Shown piece by piece: positions 8,251 to 17,145 of a stretch of 64,000 bases of DNA. Position 1 is the stretch's first letter. The number at the start of each line of letters is the position of its first letter. The notes below the pieces were generated by a model, which was given only the letters and a program-made list of their open reading frames with translations, was not told the DNA's origin and did not search any database. Source of the DNA: Chloroflexota bacterium (GTDB lineage Bacteria > Chloroflexota > Dehalococcoidia > Lucifugimonadales > Lucifugimonadaceae); the NCBI GenBank assembly GCA_027618835.1, contig JAQCHZ010000008.1:55051-119050 (forward strand), written 5' to 3'. Both the position numbers and the translations under genes were made by a program.

Positions 8251-9348
8251 CTAAATCGAGTAATCGACGTTTAGCGTGTCGGCCATTTTCTTGAAGTAGT
8301 TGACGGTGTGGCGAGGTAGCGGGATTCCCTGTTCTTGACGCTTCGAAACGTATTTCGAGTCGGGGTAGCCGGGGTACATAACGTCGCCAGCGGCTTCTGG
8401 GGATGGCTCTTGGGCGCGGAAGGCTTTGAGCATTTCGTCCATGTCTGACTTGAACTCGTCGGCAGGTCTAAAGCCATCGATTCGAGTTGCTTGGAAGTAG
8501 TGGCAAAAACGTCCGCCCTTCGGATTGTCCATCATCAGACCCGAAAGTCGTTCACCCGGCAGAATAGCACCAAGAACGTCGGCCATAATGCCGATTCCTG
8601 TGCCTTTGTGTGCGCCGGTGTCGTACTTGCCACCCAGCGGCGGCTGACCAATGGCTTCACTGCGCTTTGAAATGTCGGTTACAGGTTTGCCATTGGCGTC
8701 CTGCGCCCATCCTTCAGGAATATCGACCCCAAACGCCTGAGCGATTGAAACCTTGCCGTACGAGGTCATCGAAGACGCCATATCGATAACGAACGGAGGC
8801 TCTTCGCCAGCCGGAGCAGCGAACGCCATAGGATTCGTGCCCATCCACGGGTATCGAGCGTTCATCGGAATGATCACACGACCGCCACCCGAGGACATCG
8901 TGTAGCCGATCATGTCGTGCTTCAGGGCGAGTCGAGCGTAGTAGCCGGCCGCGCCGTAGTGCGAAGAATTGTTCACGGCGACCGATGCGATGCCGGTGGT
9001 CTTTGCCTTCTCGATAGCTAGTTCCATCGCCTTTACGCTGGCGATCATCGCCATGCCTCTGTCGGCATCGATAACCGCGGTTCCAGGCGTTTCGTAGGTG
9101 ACTTTCACGTTCGGCGTCGGGTTGATGTAGCCGTTAATCAGGCCAGTGAGATAGTGCAGGTCGAGGTTGTAGCAAACTCCGTGGGTGTCGATTCCGTTCA
9201 TGTCAGCATCGACTAAAACATCGGCACACAAGCGAGCCTCATTGGGTCGCATCCCGGCTGCGGTGAACAGGTTCGCAATGAACTCAGCAAGTGGTTCCTG
9301 CTGGACGAAGGTAGGGTCTGGGACATGCTTAAGCTTCTCGAGAACCAT
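8251..9348 (-). CDS. Ldh2 family NAD(P)-dependent 2-hydroxyacid dehydrogenase
   Basis: A 365-residue member of the malate/L-lactate/ureidoglycolate dehydrogenase family (not the Rossmann LDH type). The family blocks are IDTHGVCYNL, the substrate loop NNSSHYGAAGYYA, TNPMAFAAP and GIMADVLGAILPG. These enzymes oxidise 2-hydroxyacids to 2-oxoacids with NAD(P); the substrate cannot be read from sequence. It faces the dehalogenase-like gene, whose product would be a 2-hydroxyacid, so a functional link is plausible but unproven. Confidence 0.9.
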   Translation of the reverse strand: MVLEKLKHVPDPTFVQQEPLAEFIANLFTAAGMRPNEARLCADVLVDADMNGIDTHGVCYNLDLHYLTGLINGYINPTPNVKVTYETPGTAVIDADRGMAMIASVKAMELAIEKAKTTGIASVAVNNSSHYGAAGYYARLALKHDMIGYTMSSGGGRVIIPMNARYPWMGTNPMAFAAPAGEEPPFVIDMASSMTSYGKVSIAQAFGVDIPEGWAQDANGKPVTDISKRSEAIGQPPLGGKYDTGAHKGTGIGIMADVLGAILPGERLSGLMMDNPKGGRFCHYFQATRIDGFRPADEFKSDMDEMLKAFRAQEPSPEAAGDVMYPGYPDSKYVSKRQEQGIPLPRHTVNYFKKMADTLNVDYSI

Positions 9349-9578
9349 CGGTGAATTCAGTCTTTCTTGTTCTTGTTACTAGCACTAGTGTTGCAAGTAC
9401 CGGTATCGGCGATCTATTAATATCGCTGCAAATGTTACCTGCGCTTCGGCATTGACGAAATTCTTGGGCCTCTGTTGTTGTGGGCAATTTTGTGTCACAG
9501 TAGGGCGCCACTGTAACGCAGCTCTAAAATTCATGCGATTTTTGAGCAACCAAGGCCTACTTGCGGAGAACCGATCGA

Positions 9579-10763
9579 ATGGCAGATACAGCAGACATCG
9601 TTGTAGTTGGTGGGGGCGTTCATGGCGCTTCGACGGCTTGGCATCTCGCAAAGCGAGGTGCTGGCAAGATTGTTCTCATCGAAAAAGACGGTATCGCCTC
9701 CGGAGCTAGTGGATGGTCGAGCGCTATCGTGCGCATGCACTACTCCCTAGAATCTCTGGTCAAGGTCACGATGTACGGTCGTGAGATGTACGGCGATTGG
9801 AAGAACATCGTCGGCGTCGGTGAGAGCGGATTCCGACAAGTCGGCTTCCTTGTGCTGTTTCCGGAAGACGAGGTTGCACACGGTCGAGACGTCGTCGAAA
9901 TACAGCAACGACTCGGGAAAGACGCTAGGTACATTTCGGTCGACGAAGTCGGTGAAATCGAACCACGGCTGGTTTGTGATGACGTTGCGGCAGGAGCATG
10001 GGAACCAAATTCGGGGCATGCTGATGGCTCTACAGTCGCCAATTAGTTTATAGTCGCTGCCAAAGAACTTGGTGTAGATGTTCGCGTTGGTCCTGAAGTG
10101 CTTGGCGTAACTTCTGAAGGTGGACGAGTTACCGGAGCCGAAACTTCCGAGGGCGTTATTTCAGCAGGAATCGTTGTCGTTGAGGCGGGGTTCAGGACTA
10201 GCGCTTTGTTGGCTCCGCTTTGGGTCGATTTGCCGATCACGCCGGTGCGTCACGCTATTTCCGTGGTTGAGCGAACGCCTGATTTTGGCGATATTCATCC
10301 GGTGGTATCGGACCGTGTGGCGCGTGCGTACTACCGACCCGAGCGTGGGACGCTGTCGCTGCTCGGCGAGCATGATCCCCTAAAGGGTCCGGTGGATGAC
10401 GAGGTCGAAGCTGCCAAGGCTCCAATCTTGGATGAAGAAGTTAGTCTGATAGAACGATTCGCTCAGCGCTTTCCGGGTCAGGAGTTGGCTTCAAAAATGC
10501 AGGGCTACACCGGCGTTTACGATTGCTCACCTGATTTCCAGCCTGCGTTCGGTCGTGTTCAGGCTGTGGACGGATTATCTGTTGGCGCGGGCTTTAGCGG
10601 CCACGGATGCAAGCTGAGCCCGGGCATCGGGAAGATCATGAACGATCTGGTGGTCGATGGTACGACCGACATGATCGACGTTCACCCGTTCAGGGTGGAG
10701 CGGTTCGCTGAGAACGATCTATTACTGGGCGGTGAACGATATTCGAATCGCTCGCTGGCTTAA
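9579..10763 (+). pseudogene. FAD-dependent oxidoreductase (DAO family) with an in-frame TAG
   Basis: The frame begins MADTADIVVVGGGVHGASTA, with the GxGxxG dinucleotide fold, and contains SGASGWSSAIVRMHYS, as in sarcosine oxidase and dimethylglycine dehydrogenase-like enzymes. A TAG at 10044-10046 interrupts it after SGHADGSTVAN. Translation in the same frame then resumes FIVAAKELGVDV and runs to VGAGFSGHGCKLSPGIGK at the C-terminus. Total length with readthrough is 394 residues, normal for the family. The usual AGGPWS-like stretch reads EAGFRTS, hinting at further decay. No frameshift is seen, so a single substitution made the stop. Confidence 0.85.
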
Positions 10764-10764
10764 G

Positions 10765-10782
10765 GTGCCAGTGGCACGTTTT
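10765..10782 (+). terminator. Compact hairpin GTGCC-AGT-GGCAC plus T-run
   Basis: A 5-bp stem begins one base after the oxidoreductase stop codon and is followed by GTTTTC. The same mini-hairpin form follows the genes ending at 12730 and 17146. Confidence 0.5.
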
Positions 10783-10887
10783 CAACGAAGATTGGAATCA
10801 CTTGGCTGAATTGCTTAGATCTATGCCCATGGCGGGTATCGGTATGCAAGTCGATCTTGCCTGATCCGACGGATCGCTCCGTTTCGT

Positions 10888-10918
10888 CAGTGATACTGAA
10901 TCAAGTTCAGCATGACAG
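10888..10918. repeat. REP-like palindrome
   Basis: TGATACTGAATCAAGTTCAG then CATGACA forms an imperfect palindrome (CTGAA/TTCAG core) between two convergent genes. It resembles common short interspersed palindromes; only one copy is obvious in this window. Confidence 0.4.
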
Positions 10919-10932
10919 TGCAAAAAATGGCC

Positions 10933-11673
10933 TTATCCAAACAGTGGGTTCGAGCCGCCGAAGGAATCGATCGCTGTGCCTGTGATTGCGGAGCTGGCGT
11001 CTGATGCTAGGAATAGAGCTACTTCTGCGATTTCGGCAGGATCCATCAACTTCGGATTTTCAGATCGACCCTTCGTGTTGAACGCTTCCCTAAAGCCTTC
11101 AGTGTCGGTTCCGCCGGGGCATATGGCGTTCACGTTTATTCCGAATTCGTAAAGTTCGGCAGCCAGAGTTTCGGTAAGACTGATGAGTCCGGCTTTGGTC
11201 ACGCGGTAAGCGCCTCGACCCGCTCCGCCTTTTCGTCCGCCAATCGACGAAATGTTGATGATCTTGCCGTAGCCACGATCGATCATCGCTGGCAGCAATC
11301 TTTGGGTGATGAGGAACGCTCCGGTGAGATTGACGTTAAGCACATCACGCCATAAGTCAGGATCCAAATCGGTAATTGCAATTCGAGGGTGAATGATCGC
11401 AGCGTTGTTCACCAGGATGTCGATAGCTCCGAACGCTTGGGTCGCTGTATCTGCAAGTTCGTAGATATCGGATTCGACGCCCAGATCGGCGATAACTCCG
11501 AGCGCCTGACTTCCGTTCGAAGTTATGGCTTGAGTTACTTCATCGATTTCGCTTTGCGTGCGAGCGGTGGCAACGACGTTCGCCCCTGCTTCACCGAATG
11601 CAAGTGCTATTGCTTTTCCGATGCCTTTGGACGCGCCAGTTACGAGTGCTGTTTTTCCTTCAAGTGATGTCAT
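10933..11673 (-). CDS. Short-chain dehydrogenase/reductase (FabG-like)
   Basis: A 246-residue classical SDR. TGASKGIG (residues 13-20) binds the cofactor, NNAA stabilises the sheet, and the catalytic Ser-Tyr-Lys set is in INISSIGGRKGGAGRGAYRVTK. INVNAICPGG and TGTAIDSFGG are the later family blocks. Such proteins reduce ketones or oxidise alcohols with NAD(P)H. It lies between converging and diverging neighbours, so it is probably monocistronic. Substrate unknown. Confidence 0.9.
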   Translation of the reverse strand: MTSLEGKTALVTGASKGIGKAIALAFGEAGANVVATARTQSEIDEVTQAITSNGSQALGVIADLGVESDIYELADTATQAFGAIDILVNNAAIIHPRIAITDLDPDLWRDVLNVNLTGAFLITQRLLPAMIDRGYGKIINISSIGGRKGGAGRGAYRVTKAGLISLTETLAAELYEFGINVNAICPGGTDTEGFREAFNTKGRSENPKLMDPAEIAEVALFLASDASSAITGTAIDSFGGSNPLFG

Positions 11674-11800
11674 GCGAGAAATAGTACCGGTTCTCGAACT
11701 TGCCGTGTCGGCTCACCGATTCGTCAAAGCTCGGTTCATACTGGTTCTCAGAAATTTTATCGATGGCACCGAACGTGCCACAACTAGCATGGAGAATTGA

Positions 11801-12730
11801 ATGGCAGAGAAGGTAGTTGTTACAGGTGGATCGGGTCGAGCGGGCGAGTACATCATCGCCGAGTTCGCATCGAAGGGTTACGACGTTTATAACGTCGATT
11901 CGGTACCACCCCGAGCTGGTTCTCCTTCAAATGCTGCTCAGTGGTGGGACGTCGATGTAACTGACTTCGGCGAAGTAGTAAGTGCCCTCACAGGTGCCGA
12001 CGCCGTAGTGCACATGGCGGCTATTCCGGCTCCGAACAAGGACGCTGAACACAAGCTGTTCCGTATCAACATGCTGTCGAACTGGAACGTGCTTGAGGCA
12101 GCCGAGATTCACGGCATCGAACGTATTTGTATGGCTTCATCTATCAACGCCGTTGGTGCTGGTTGGGGCCAAAAGGTTTACACACCGGAGTACTACCCGG
12201 TCGATGAAAACCACCCAACCCGTGTTGAAGATGCCTACTCGCAGTCGAAGTGGCTCGGCGAAGAGATGGCCGAAGCGTTTGTGCGACGTCGTGAAGGCAA
12301 GGTTCAGATCGCCAATATGCGTTTCCACGCACTATGGGATCCTGCGACCGCTGAACGACATTTGGAATCGGGTGACAAGACTTCCGTTAGTGGACGGGCC
12401 GCTGGTGGATTCTGGAGCTGGGTGGGTCGACACGACGCTGCTCGAGCTTGCCGTTTGACCATCGAGAAGGAATTCGGCGGCGCCGAAGCATTCTTTATCA
12501 ATGCGATCGACACGGTATTGGATATTCCTACTATGGATGCGATCAACGAGGTTCATCCTGATGTAACGCTACGTGAGCCGATTGAGGGATTCAGAAGTCC
12601 ACTTTCTGTTACGAAGGCTGAGAAGCTTCTCGGATGGGTTCCGGTTGAGTCGTGGCGAGAAGGCACGGTACGAGAGCCTGAAGCTACCGATGCTCAGCCA
12701 GCGCCTTACAAGGCACAGTGGACTCGGTAA
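11801..12730 (+). CDS. NAD-dependent epimerase/dehydratase family protein
   Basis: A 309-residue extended SDR. VVVTGGSGRAGEYI is the NAD-binding TGxxGxxG motif, VVHMAAIPAP the core strand, ASSINAVG carries the active-site Ser, and DAYSQSKWLGEE the YxxxK pair. The family acts on nucleotide sugars or related hydroxy compounds such as uronates. Nothing nearby suggests cell-wall sugars, and the catabolic setting hints at sugar-acid metabolism. It is divergent from the SDR at 10933 across 127 bases, which probably hold promoters for both. Confidence 0.85.
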   Translation: MAEKVVVTGGSGRAGEYIIAEFASKGYDVYNVDSVPPRAGSPSNAAQWWDVDVTDFGEVVSALTGADAVVHMAAIPAPNKDAEHKLFRINMLSNWNVLEAAEIHGIERICMASSINAVGAGWGQKVYTPEYYPVDENHPTRVEDAYSQSKWLGEEMAEAFVRRREGKVQIANMRFHALWDPATAERHLESGDKTSVSGRAAGGFWSWVGRHDAARACRLTIEKEFGGAEAFFINAIDTVLDIPTMDAINEVHPDVTLREPIEGFRSPLSVTKAEKLLGWVPVESWREGTVREPEATDAQPAPYKAQWTR

Positions 12731-12749
12731 GTGGCATTGTCACATTTTC
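12731..12749 (+). terminator. Compact hairpin GTGGC-ATT-GTCAC plus T-run
   Basis: It begins directly after the TAA of the epimerase gene and is followed by ATTTTCT. It has the same layout as the hairpins at 10765 and 17133, with one G-T pair. Confidence 0.5.
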
Positions 12750-12813
12750 TGAAAGGTTGATAATAGCCGGCTGATTCGGGGCGATAGCGCTTCGGATCAA
12801 AATTGATATGGAT

Positions 12814-12849
12814 AACGACTCAGGTGGGATTCGTCTTGCCTGGGTCGTT
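12814..12849 (-). terminator. Terminator of the SDR at 12862
   Basis: AACGACTCAGG and CCTGGGTCGTT form an 11-position stem around a 14-base loop just past the SDR stop. No long T-run follows on the minus strand, so strength is uncertain. Confidence 0.45.
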
Positions 12850-12861
12850 TGCGTTGTGGGC

Positions 12862-13626
12862 TTAGCTCGTTACGCCGCCGTCGATGGGGATTGCTTGGCC
12901 GGTAATGTAACTGGCTGAATCGGAGAATAGGAACGCGACGACCTGGCCTACTTCTGACGGCTTGCCGTATCGGTTCATCGGCACCCATGATTCCATCTTG
13001 GCACGGGTGGCTGGATCGCCGTCTCGGTCGAGTCCATGCATCATCGTCGTGTCGATCACACCGGGACAGACAGCGTTCACCCGAATGCCCTTGCGAGCGT
13101 AGTCACGAGCCGCCGCTTTAGTGAGACCGATAACGCCGTGCTTGCTCGCTGTATACGCGGGTTGTCGACCCGTTCCGCCATTAATACCCATGTACGAAGA
13201 ATCATTGACGATCGAGCCGCCACCGTTTTCGATCATGTAACCAATTTCGTACTTCATGCTCAAGAACACACCTTTGAGATTTACGTTGATGATCTGATCG
13301 AAATCGTCTTCGTCGACTTCGTGAAGATGTCCTGCTGTTTCGAGAATTCCAGCGTTATTGAACGCTGCATTTAGCCCACCGTAGGACGACACTGCGTGCT
13401 GAACTGCACGTTCAACTTGTGAGCCAACCGAAATGTCGGTGACTACATATGTCGCTGTGCCGCCCGCCGATTCGATCATCTTCACCGTTTCGGTAAGCTC
13501 GTTCTCTCGGCGAGCTGCGGCGACGATCTTCGCACCGTGGCCGGCCATAACTTTCGCCGTTTCACGCCCGATGCCAGAACTGGCGCCGGTGATTAGGACG
13601 ATTTTGTTTTCGAGAAGAGCGGACAT
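12862..13626 (-). CDS. Short-chain dehydrogenase/reductase
   Basis: A 254-residue classical SDR with ITGASSGIGRETAKVMA at the cofactor site, NNAGI, the catalytic Ser and Tyr-x-x-x-Lys in DSSYMGINGGTGRQPAYTASK, and the C-terminal ITGQAIPIDGGVTS. It resembles the cyclopentanol or glucose dehydrogenase-like SDRs. It converges on the epimerase gene and diverges from the acetyltransferases. Substrate not predictable. Confidence 0.9.
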   Translation of the reverse strand: MSALLENKIVLITGASSGIGRETAKVMAGHGAKIVAAARRENELTETVKMIESAGGTATYVVTDISVGSQVERAVQHAVSSYGGLNAAFNNAGILETAGHLHEVDEDDFDQIINVNLKGVFLSMKYEIGYMIENGGGSIVNDSSYMGINGGTGRQPAYTASKHGVIGLTKAAARDYARKGIRVNAVCPGVIDTTMMHGLDRDGDPATRAKMESWVPMNRYGKPSEVGQVVAFLFSDSASYITGQAIPIDGGVTS

Positions 13627-13743
13627 TCAGTGAATACCTTTTGGTTAGCTAGCAGCTTTTTGTTATTGAGTTAGGTGGCTCGGTTGAGATGTAGCACGTA
13701 GCATACGTTGTCAGGCGATTTTTCCGCTCGTATTGCATTTCTC

Positions 13744-14985
13744 ATGACTATCGAATTACGTTCCGTAACAGACGAAAACTTCGTCGAATGGCGCAAGGCC
13801 GTTCGGCAAGGGTTTGGCATACATGTCCACCCCGACGATATTGCGCGTCTGCGAAATGATCGTGCCGAGCTTGATCGATTGGTTGCGGCTGTCGACACTG
13901 GGTCTGAACGAATCGTCGGAACGGGTGGCGCTGATTCGTATTCGCTGACCGTTCCAGGTGGAGCGGTGATTCCGATGGCTGGCGTGGCTTACATGACCAC
14001 GTCAGTAACTCATCGTAGGCAGGGTGCGTTCTCGCGGATGATGAACCAGATCCACGATGAAGCCCGAGAGCGCGGTGACATCGTATCTGGGCTTTGGGCA
14101 TCGCAATCTCATCTCTATAGTCGGTTCGATTACGGTCTTGGGGTGAACTCCTACGATTGGGAAATCGATCCCATCTTCGGTTCCTTCTCGCATTCGCCGA
14201 TTTCCGCTGATGACGAGTCGGACGCACATGTTTACTTCGTCGACGCCGATGAAGCAGCCGCGATACTGCCCGGTATTTACGAGCAAATGCGCCAGCAAAC
14301 AGCTGGATCAGTAGATCGAAGCCCAGGTCGTTGGCGTTACCAACTCTTCGATGAAGAGCGAGTTCGTGATGGAGCGAGTGCGTTGTTCTTTGCCATCTGC
14401 GAAGAGGACGGCGAGCAGACTGGTTACGTTGTGTACCGGATGCGTCGCAAGGGCGACACCGATATGGGAACTCTCGAAATTGTTGAGCAGGTTTCGGTGA
14501 CGGAAACCGCCCACGCTACGATGTGGCGATTCCTGATGAACTTTGATTTAGTTGGAAAAATCACGGCGACGAATCGACCTGCCGACGATCCACTGTGGTG
14601 GATGCTTGCCGATCCTCGTCGTTTGAGTCGAAAGTCGCACGATGCGCTGTGGGTTCGCCTGTTGGATATTCCAAAGGCGCTCGAAGCTCGCACGTACAAC
14701 GCTGATGCCCAGCTGAAGATCGGATTAATCTCGGAATCTCAGCCAGCCGTTGCTGGTACGTATGTCCTCGACATTGATGATTCACAGGCTTCAGTCAAGA
14801 AAACCACCGATAATCCGGACGTCATTATGACTCCTGCCGATCTATCGGCGATTTACATGGGGGGAGCAACGCCGGGTCCGTTGGTTGAAGCTGGTCGGAT
14901 CGACATAGTTACCACCGGATCGCTCGCCAAGCTTCATGGCATGTTTTCGACCGATTCAGCACCGTGGTGTGCGCACTACTTCTAG
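13744..14985 (+). CDS. Eis-type GNAT acetyltransferase, copy 1
   Basis: A 413-residue protein laid out as two GNAT folds plus an SCP2-like C-terminal domain, as in Eis. The acetyl-CoA loop is VTHRRQGAFSRMM, and SHLYSRFDYG holds the tyrosine that acts as general acid. The chain ends APWCAHYF, with the terminal Phe carboxylate that family members place in the active site. Eis acetylates amino groups of aminoglycosides and other amines; the natural substrate is unknown. The ATG at 13744 gives the normal N-terminus MTIELR, matching the neighbour's MTIEYR. Confidence 0.88.
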   Translation: MTIELRSVTDENFVEWRKAVRQGFGIHVHPDDIARLRNDRAELDRLVAAVDTGSERIVGTGGADSYSLTVPGGAVIPMAGVAYMTTSVTHRRQGAFSRMMNQIHDEARERGDIVSGLWASQSHLYSRFDYGLGVNSYDWEIDPIFGSFSHSPISADDESDAHVYFVDADEAAAILPGIYEQMRQQTAGSVDRSPGRWRYQLFDEERVRDGASALFFAICEEDGEQTGYVVYRMRRKGDTDMGTLEIVEQVSVTETAHATMWRFLMNFDLVGKITATNRPADDPLWWMLADPRRLSRKSHDALWVRLLDIPKALEARTYNADAQLKIGLISESQPAVAGTYVLDIDDSQASVKKTTDNPDVIMTPADLSAIYMGGATPGPLVEAGRIDIVTTGSLAKLHGMFSTDSAPWCAHYF

Positions 14986-15013
14986 GCTTCAGGATTCTCC
15001 GCGAACACCAATC

Positions 15014-16243
15014 ATGACCATTGAATACCGACAATTTAACCCTGCTGAGCACAGACGTTTTGCTACGGCTATTGATCGGGGCTTCGGTGGTCACTACGCG
15101 CCGGGACGTAGGCAGTACGAGCTTGATCGCAAGTCGTTCACCCCTGAGATGTCGATGGCTGCGTTCGATGGCGACGAAATCGTCGGCACATCTGGAGCAA
15201 TACCGTTTGAATCTGCTGTGCCGGGCGGGGCGATTATCAAGAACGCAGGCGTGACGGCGGTGACAGTTGCTACAACGCATCGTCGTCGGGGCGTGCTGAC
15301 GAACATGATGAATCGACTTCTGAAGCAGGAACGCGACAAAGGCCAACCTGTCGCGTCGCTCTGGGCATCGGAAAGCATAATCTACGGTCGCTTTGGTTAT
15401 GGCATGTCGATTCAGCACGAAAATTACCTGATCGACACTCGTAAAGCTGCGATCAAGCACCAGCCAGAAGTGTCGGGCAAGATTCGGTTCGTCGACGATA
15501 TCGAGGCGCGCAAGCTGGTTCCTATCGCATGGGAAGCAGCGGTGAACGCAAATGTTGGAATACCTCGTCGTGACTCAGTGAGCTGGGATCGAATGTTCGG
15601 TGACCTTGGTGCCGGAGATGGCTGGGGCAAGCCGTTCATCGTGGTGTACGAAGAGGGCGGCAAGGCACTCGGTTTCGCTGTGTACAAGCTGAAAGAGCTA
15701 CATGTGTTCGGTGAACAGACGCATGGTCTGATCAATGCCGACCTTGTGATTCACAGCAACTCTGCTTCGCACGCTGCTCTTTGGAATCACCTATTGAATA
15801 TCGATCTGTACGACACGCTGAGCACGTGGCGGTCGCCTTCCGACGATAGCCTGCCTTGGATGCTCGCAGATCAACGTCAGCTAGAGCGCAAGCCGTATGA
15901 CGGTGTTTGGTATCGATTGCTGGATGTTGCCGAAGTGTTGTCGACGCGAACTTATCTTGCTGAAGGTAGCTTGGTGATCGAAGTCGAAGATTCGTTGATC
16001 CCTGAATGGGGAGGACGGTTCGAGCTTGTGGGTGGGCCTGACGGAGCGTCTTGTGTCGCCACAACGAAGCCAGCCGATATCAGCCTTCCTACTGCGTCGC
16101 TTGCGACTATTTATCTTGGTGGCGCAAAGCTTGCCGATATGGAACGAGCGGGACGAGTCGAAGAGAATACTGATGGATCGATAGCGTTGGCAGATGCCAT
16201 GTTCGCAACCGTTCGGGCGCCGTGGTGCCCGCTGATGTTCTAA
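15014..16243 (+). CDS. Eis-type GNAT acetyltransferase, copy 2
   Basis: A 409-residue paralogue of the preceding gene, 28 bases downstream and probably in one operon. It has TTHRRRGVLTNMM for acetyl-CoA, SIIYGRFGYGMS with the active-site tyrosine, and the C-terminus APWCPLMF ending in Phe. Sequence between the two copies is well diverged outside these blocks, so the duplication is old or the genes were recruited separately. The ATG at 15014 is chosen by alignment with copy 1. Confidence 0.88.
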   Translation: MTIEYRQFNPAEHRRFATAIDRGFGGHYAPGRRQYELDRKSFTPEMSMAAFDGDEIVGTSGAIPFESAVPGGAIIKNAGVTAVTVATTHRRRGVLTNMMNRLLKQERDKGQPVASLWASESIIYGRFGYGMSIQHENYLIDTRKAAIKHQPEVSGKIRFVDDIEARKLVPIAWEAAVNANVGIPRRDSVSWDRMFGDLGAGDGWGKPFIVVYEEGGKALGFAVYKLKELHVFGEQTHGLINADLVIHSNSASHAALWNHLLNIDLYDTLSTWRSPSDDSLPWMLADQRQLERKPYDGVWYRLLDVAEVLSTRTYLAEGSLVIEVEDSLIPEWGGRFELVGGPDGASCVATTKPADISLPTASLATIYLGGAKLADMERAGRVEENTDGSIALADAMFATVRAPWCPLMF

Positions 16244-16248
16244 GTGTT

Positions 16249-16390
16249 GCGTTAGTCGCGGGCGTCGTTAGTCGCGCTCGTTAGTCGCGCTCATCGTCCG
16301 ACGACTCGGCTCGGATCCGCGTCGCAATTCTCCTACCCTAGCCCTTCCATCTGGAAGGGGAGCGCTAGTCGCACTCGTCGTTGGATGGTT
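16249..16390. repeat. Dispersed repeat, related form
   Basis: TTAGTCGCGCTCG units occur in short tandem (about 16252-16295), then GACGACTCGGCTC, GTCGCAATTCTCC and the palindrome CCCTTCC-ATCT-GGAAGGG. The region parallels 33180-33262, where TTAGTCGCGCTCG is followed by GATGACTCGGCTC and a CCCCC/GGGGG palindrome. Confidence 0.65.
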
Positions 16391-16476
16391 TGGTTACTTT
16401 CACTGGAATATCAGACATGAGATTTCCGTAGCCGACGATTCGCAATTAGAATGCAGTTAGGCCACTAGGGGATCTC

Positions 16477-16941
16477 ATGTCAAACTTCACACCTACACAT
16501 CTTGGAAAATGGGAATCGCTGTTCACCGATCTGGTGGACGGCGAAGGCTCGGCACTGACCGAAGAGGGCACTTGGATGCTCGGCGATAAGCCGGGACTCG
16601 TAGTTGTGTTTGAAGATGACGAACCGCTGTACATCGAGGCGGCAGCGAACATATCGAAAACGCTTCAGTGCTACATCAAGGGCGGCTCAGAGTGCGACTT
16701 CCGAACGATGGTCGGTGTCATTGAAATGGGCGCTTCGCTGAAGAACGCTGCTCAGCGCGCCAAGTCGGGACCCTTGGCACTTCGTATTTCCAAGCGAGTC
16801 GAAAAATTTAGGTATCGAGTTGCACCTGCCCCTGCGAAGACAATGCAGCAGCTCGCAGATGCATTCAACGTTGTAGCCGACACCCGCTACGCCGGTCCGA
16901 GCGCTTTGGCGAACAGAGCGTTGGATGTGTTGCCAGGGTAA
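16477..16941 (+). CDS. Hypothetical protein with a GIY-YIG-like N-terminus
   Basis: A 154-residue protein, not firmly recognised. The segment DKPGLVVVFEDDEPLYIEAAANISKTL follows the spacing of the GIY-YIG nuclease core, with GLV in place of GIY and YIE in place of YIG, so a catalytically altered relative is possible. The rest is helical and Ala/Arg-rich (AQRAKSGPLALRISKRVEKF). It stands alone, with a terminator 40 bases downstream. Confidence 0.55.
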   Translation: MSNFTPTHLGKWESLFTDLVDGEGSALTEEGTWMLGDKPGLVVVFEDDEPLYIEAAANISKTLQCYIKGGSECDFRTMVGVIEMGASLKNAAQRAKSGPLALRISKRVEKFRYRVAPAPAKTMQQLADAFNVVADTRYAGPSALANRALDVLPG

Positions 16942-16982
16942 AGTGTTGGTTCGTTGATATCTCGAAGTGTTGAATTTAAACC

Positions 16983-17016
16983 AGTAGGGGCAGGAATAAA
17001 TCTTGCCCCTACTTTT
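16983..17016. terminator. Terminator between convergent genes
   Basis: AGTAGGGGCA and TGCCCCTACT form a 10-bp stem with an A/T-rich loop and a TTTTTT run on the plus strand. It ends the gene at 16477. Confidence 0.85.
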
Positions 17017-17127
17017 TTGACCTGGTGAAGAGTTTTGTTTGCGTCAGATGCGAACTGGCTCTTGGTCGTTATTTCGATCTATCTACGGACTAGTCTCAGC
17101 GACTGACGTCGGCGCAACTAATCGTAG

Positions 17128-17145
17128 AAAATGTGCCATTGGCAC
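17128..17145 (-). terminator. Compact hairpin directly after ftsZ
   Basis: The minus strand reads GTGCCAATGGCAC immediately after the ftsZ stop codon, then ATTTTC. It matches the mini-hairpins at 10765 and 12731. Confidence 0.55.

Noticed and set aside
10044..10046. TAG as a pyrrolysine codon
   Set aside because: No Pyl genes are seen, the family does not use pyrrolysine, and other local genes are broken by TGA and TAA as well.
16249..16300. CRISPR array from the TTAGTCGCGCTCG units
   Set aside because: Units are about 13-16 bases and contiguous, with no unique spacers and no cas genes.
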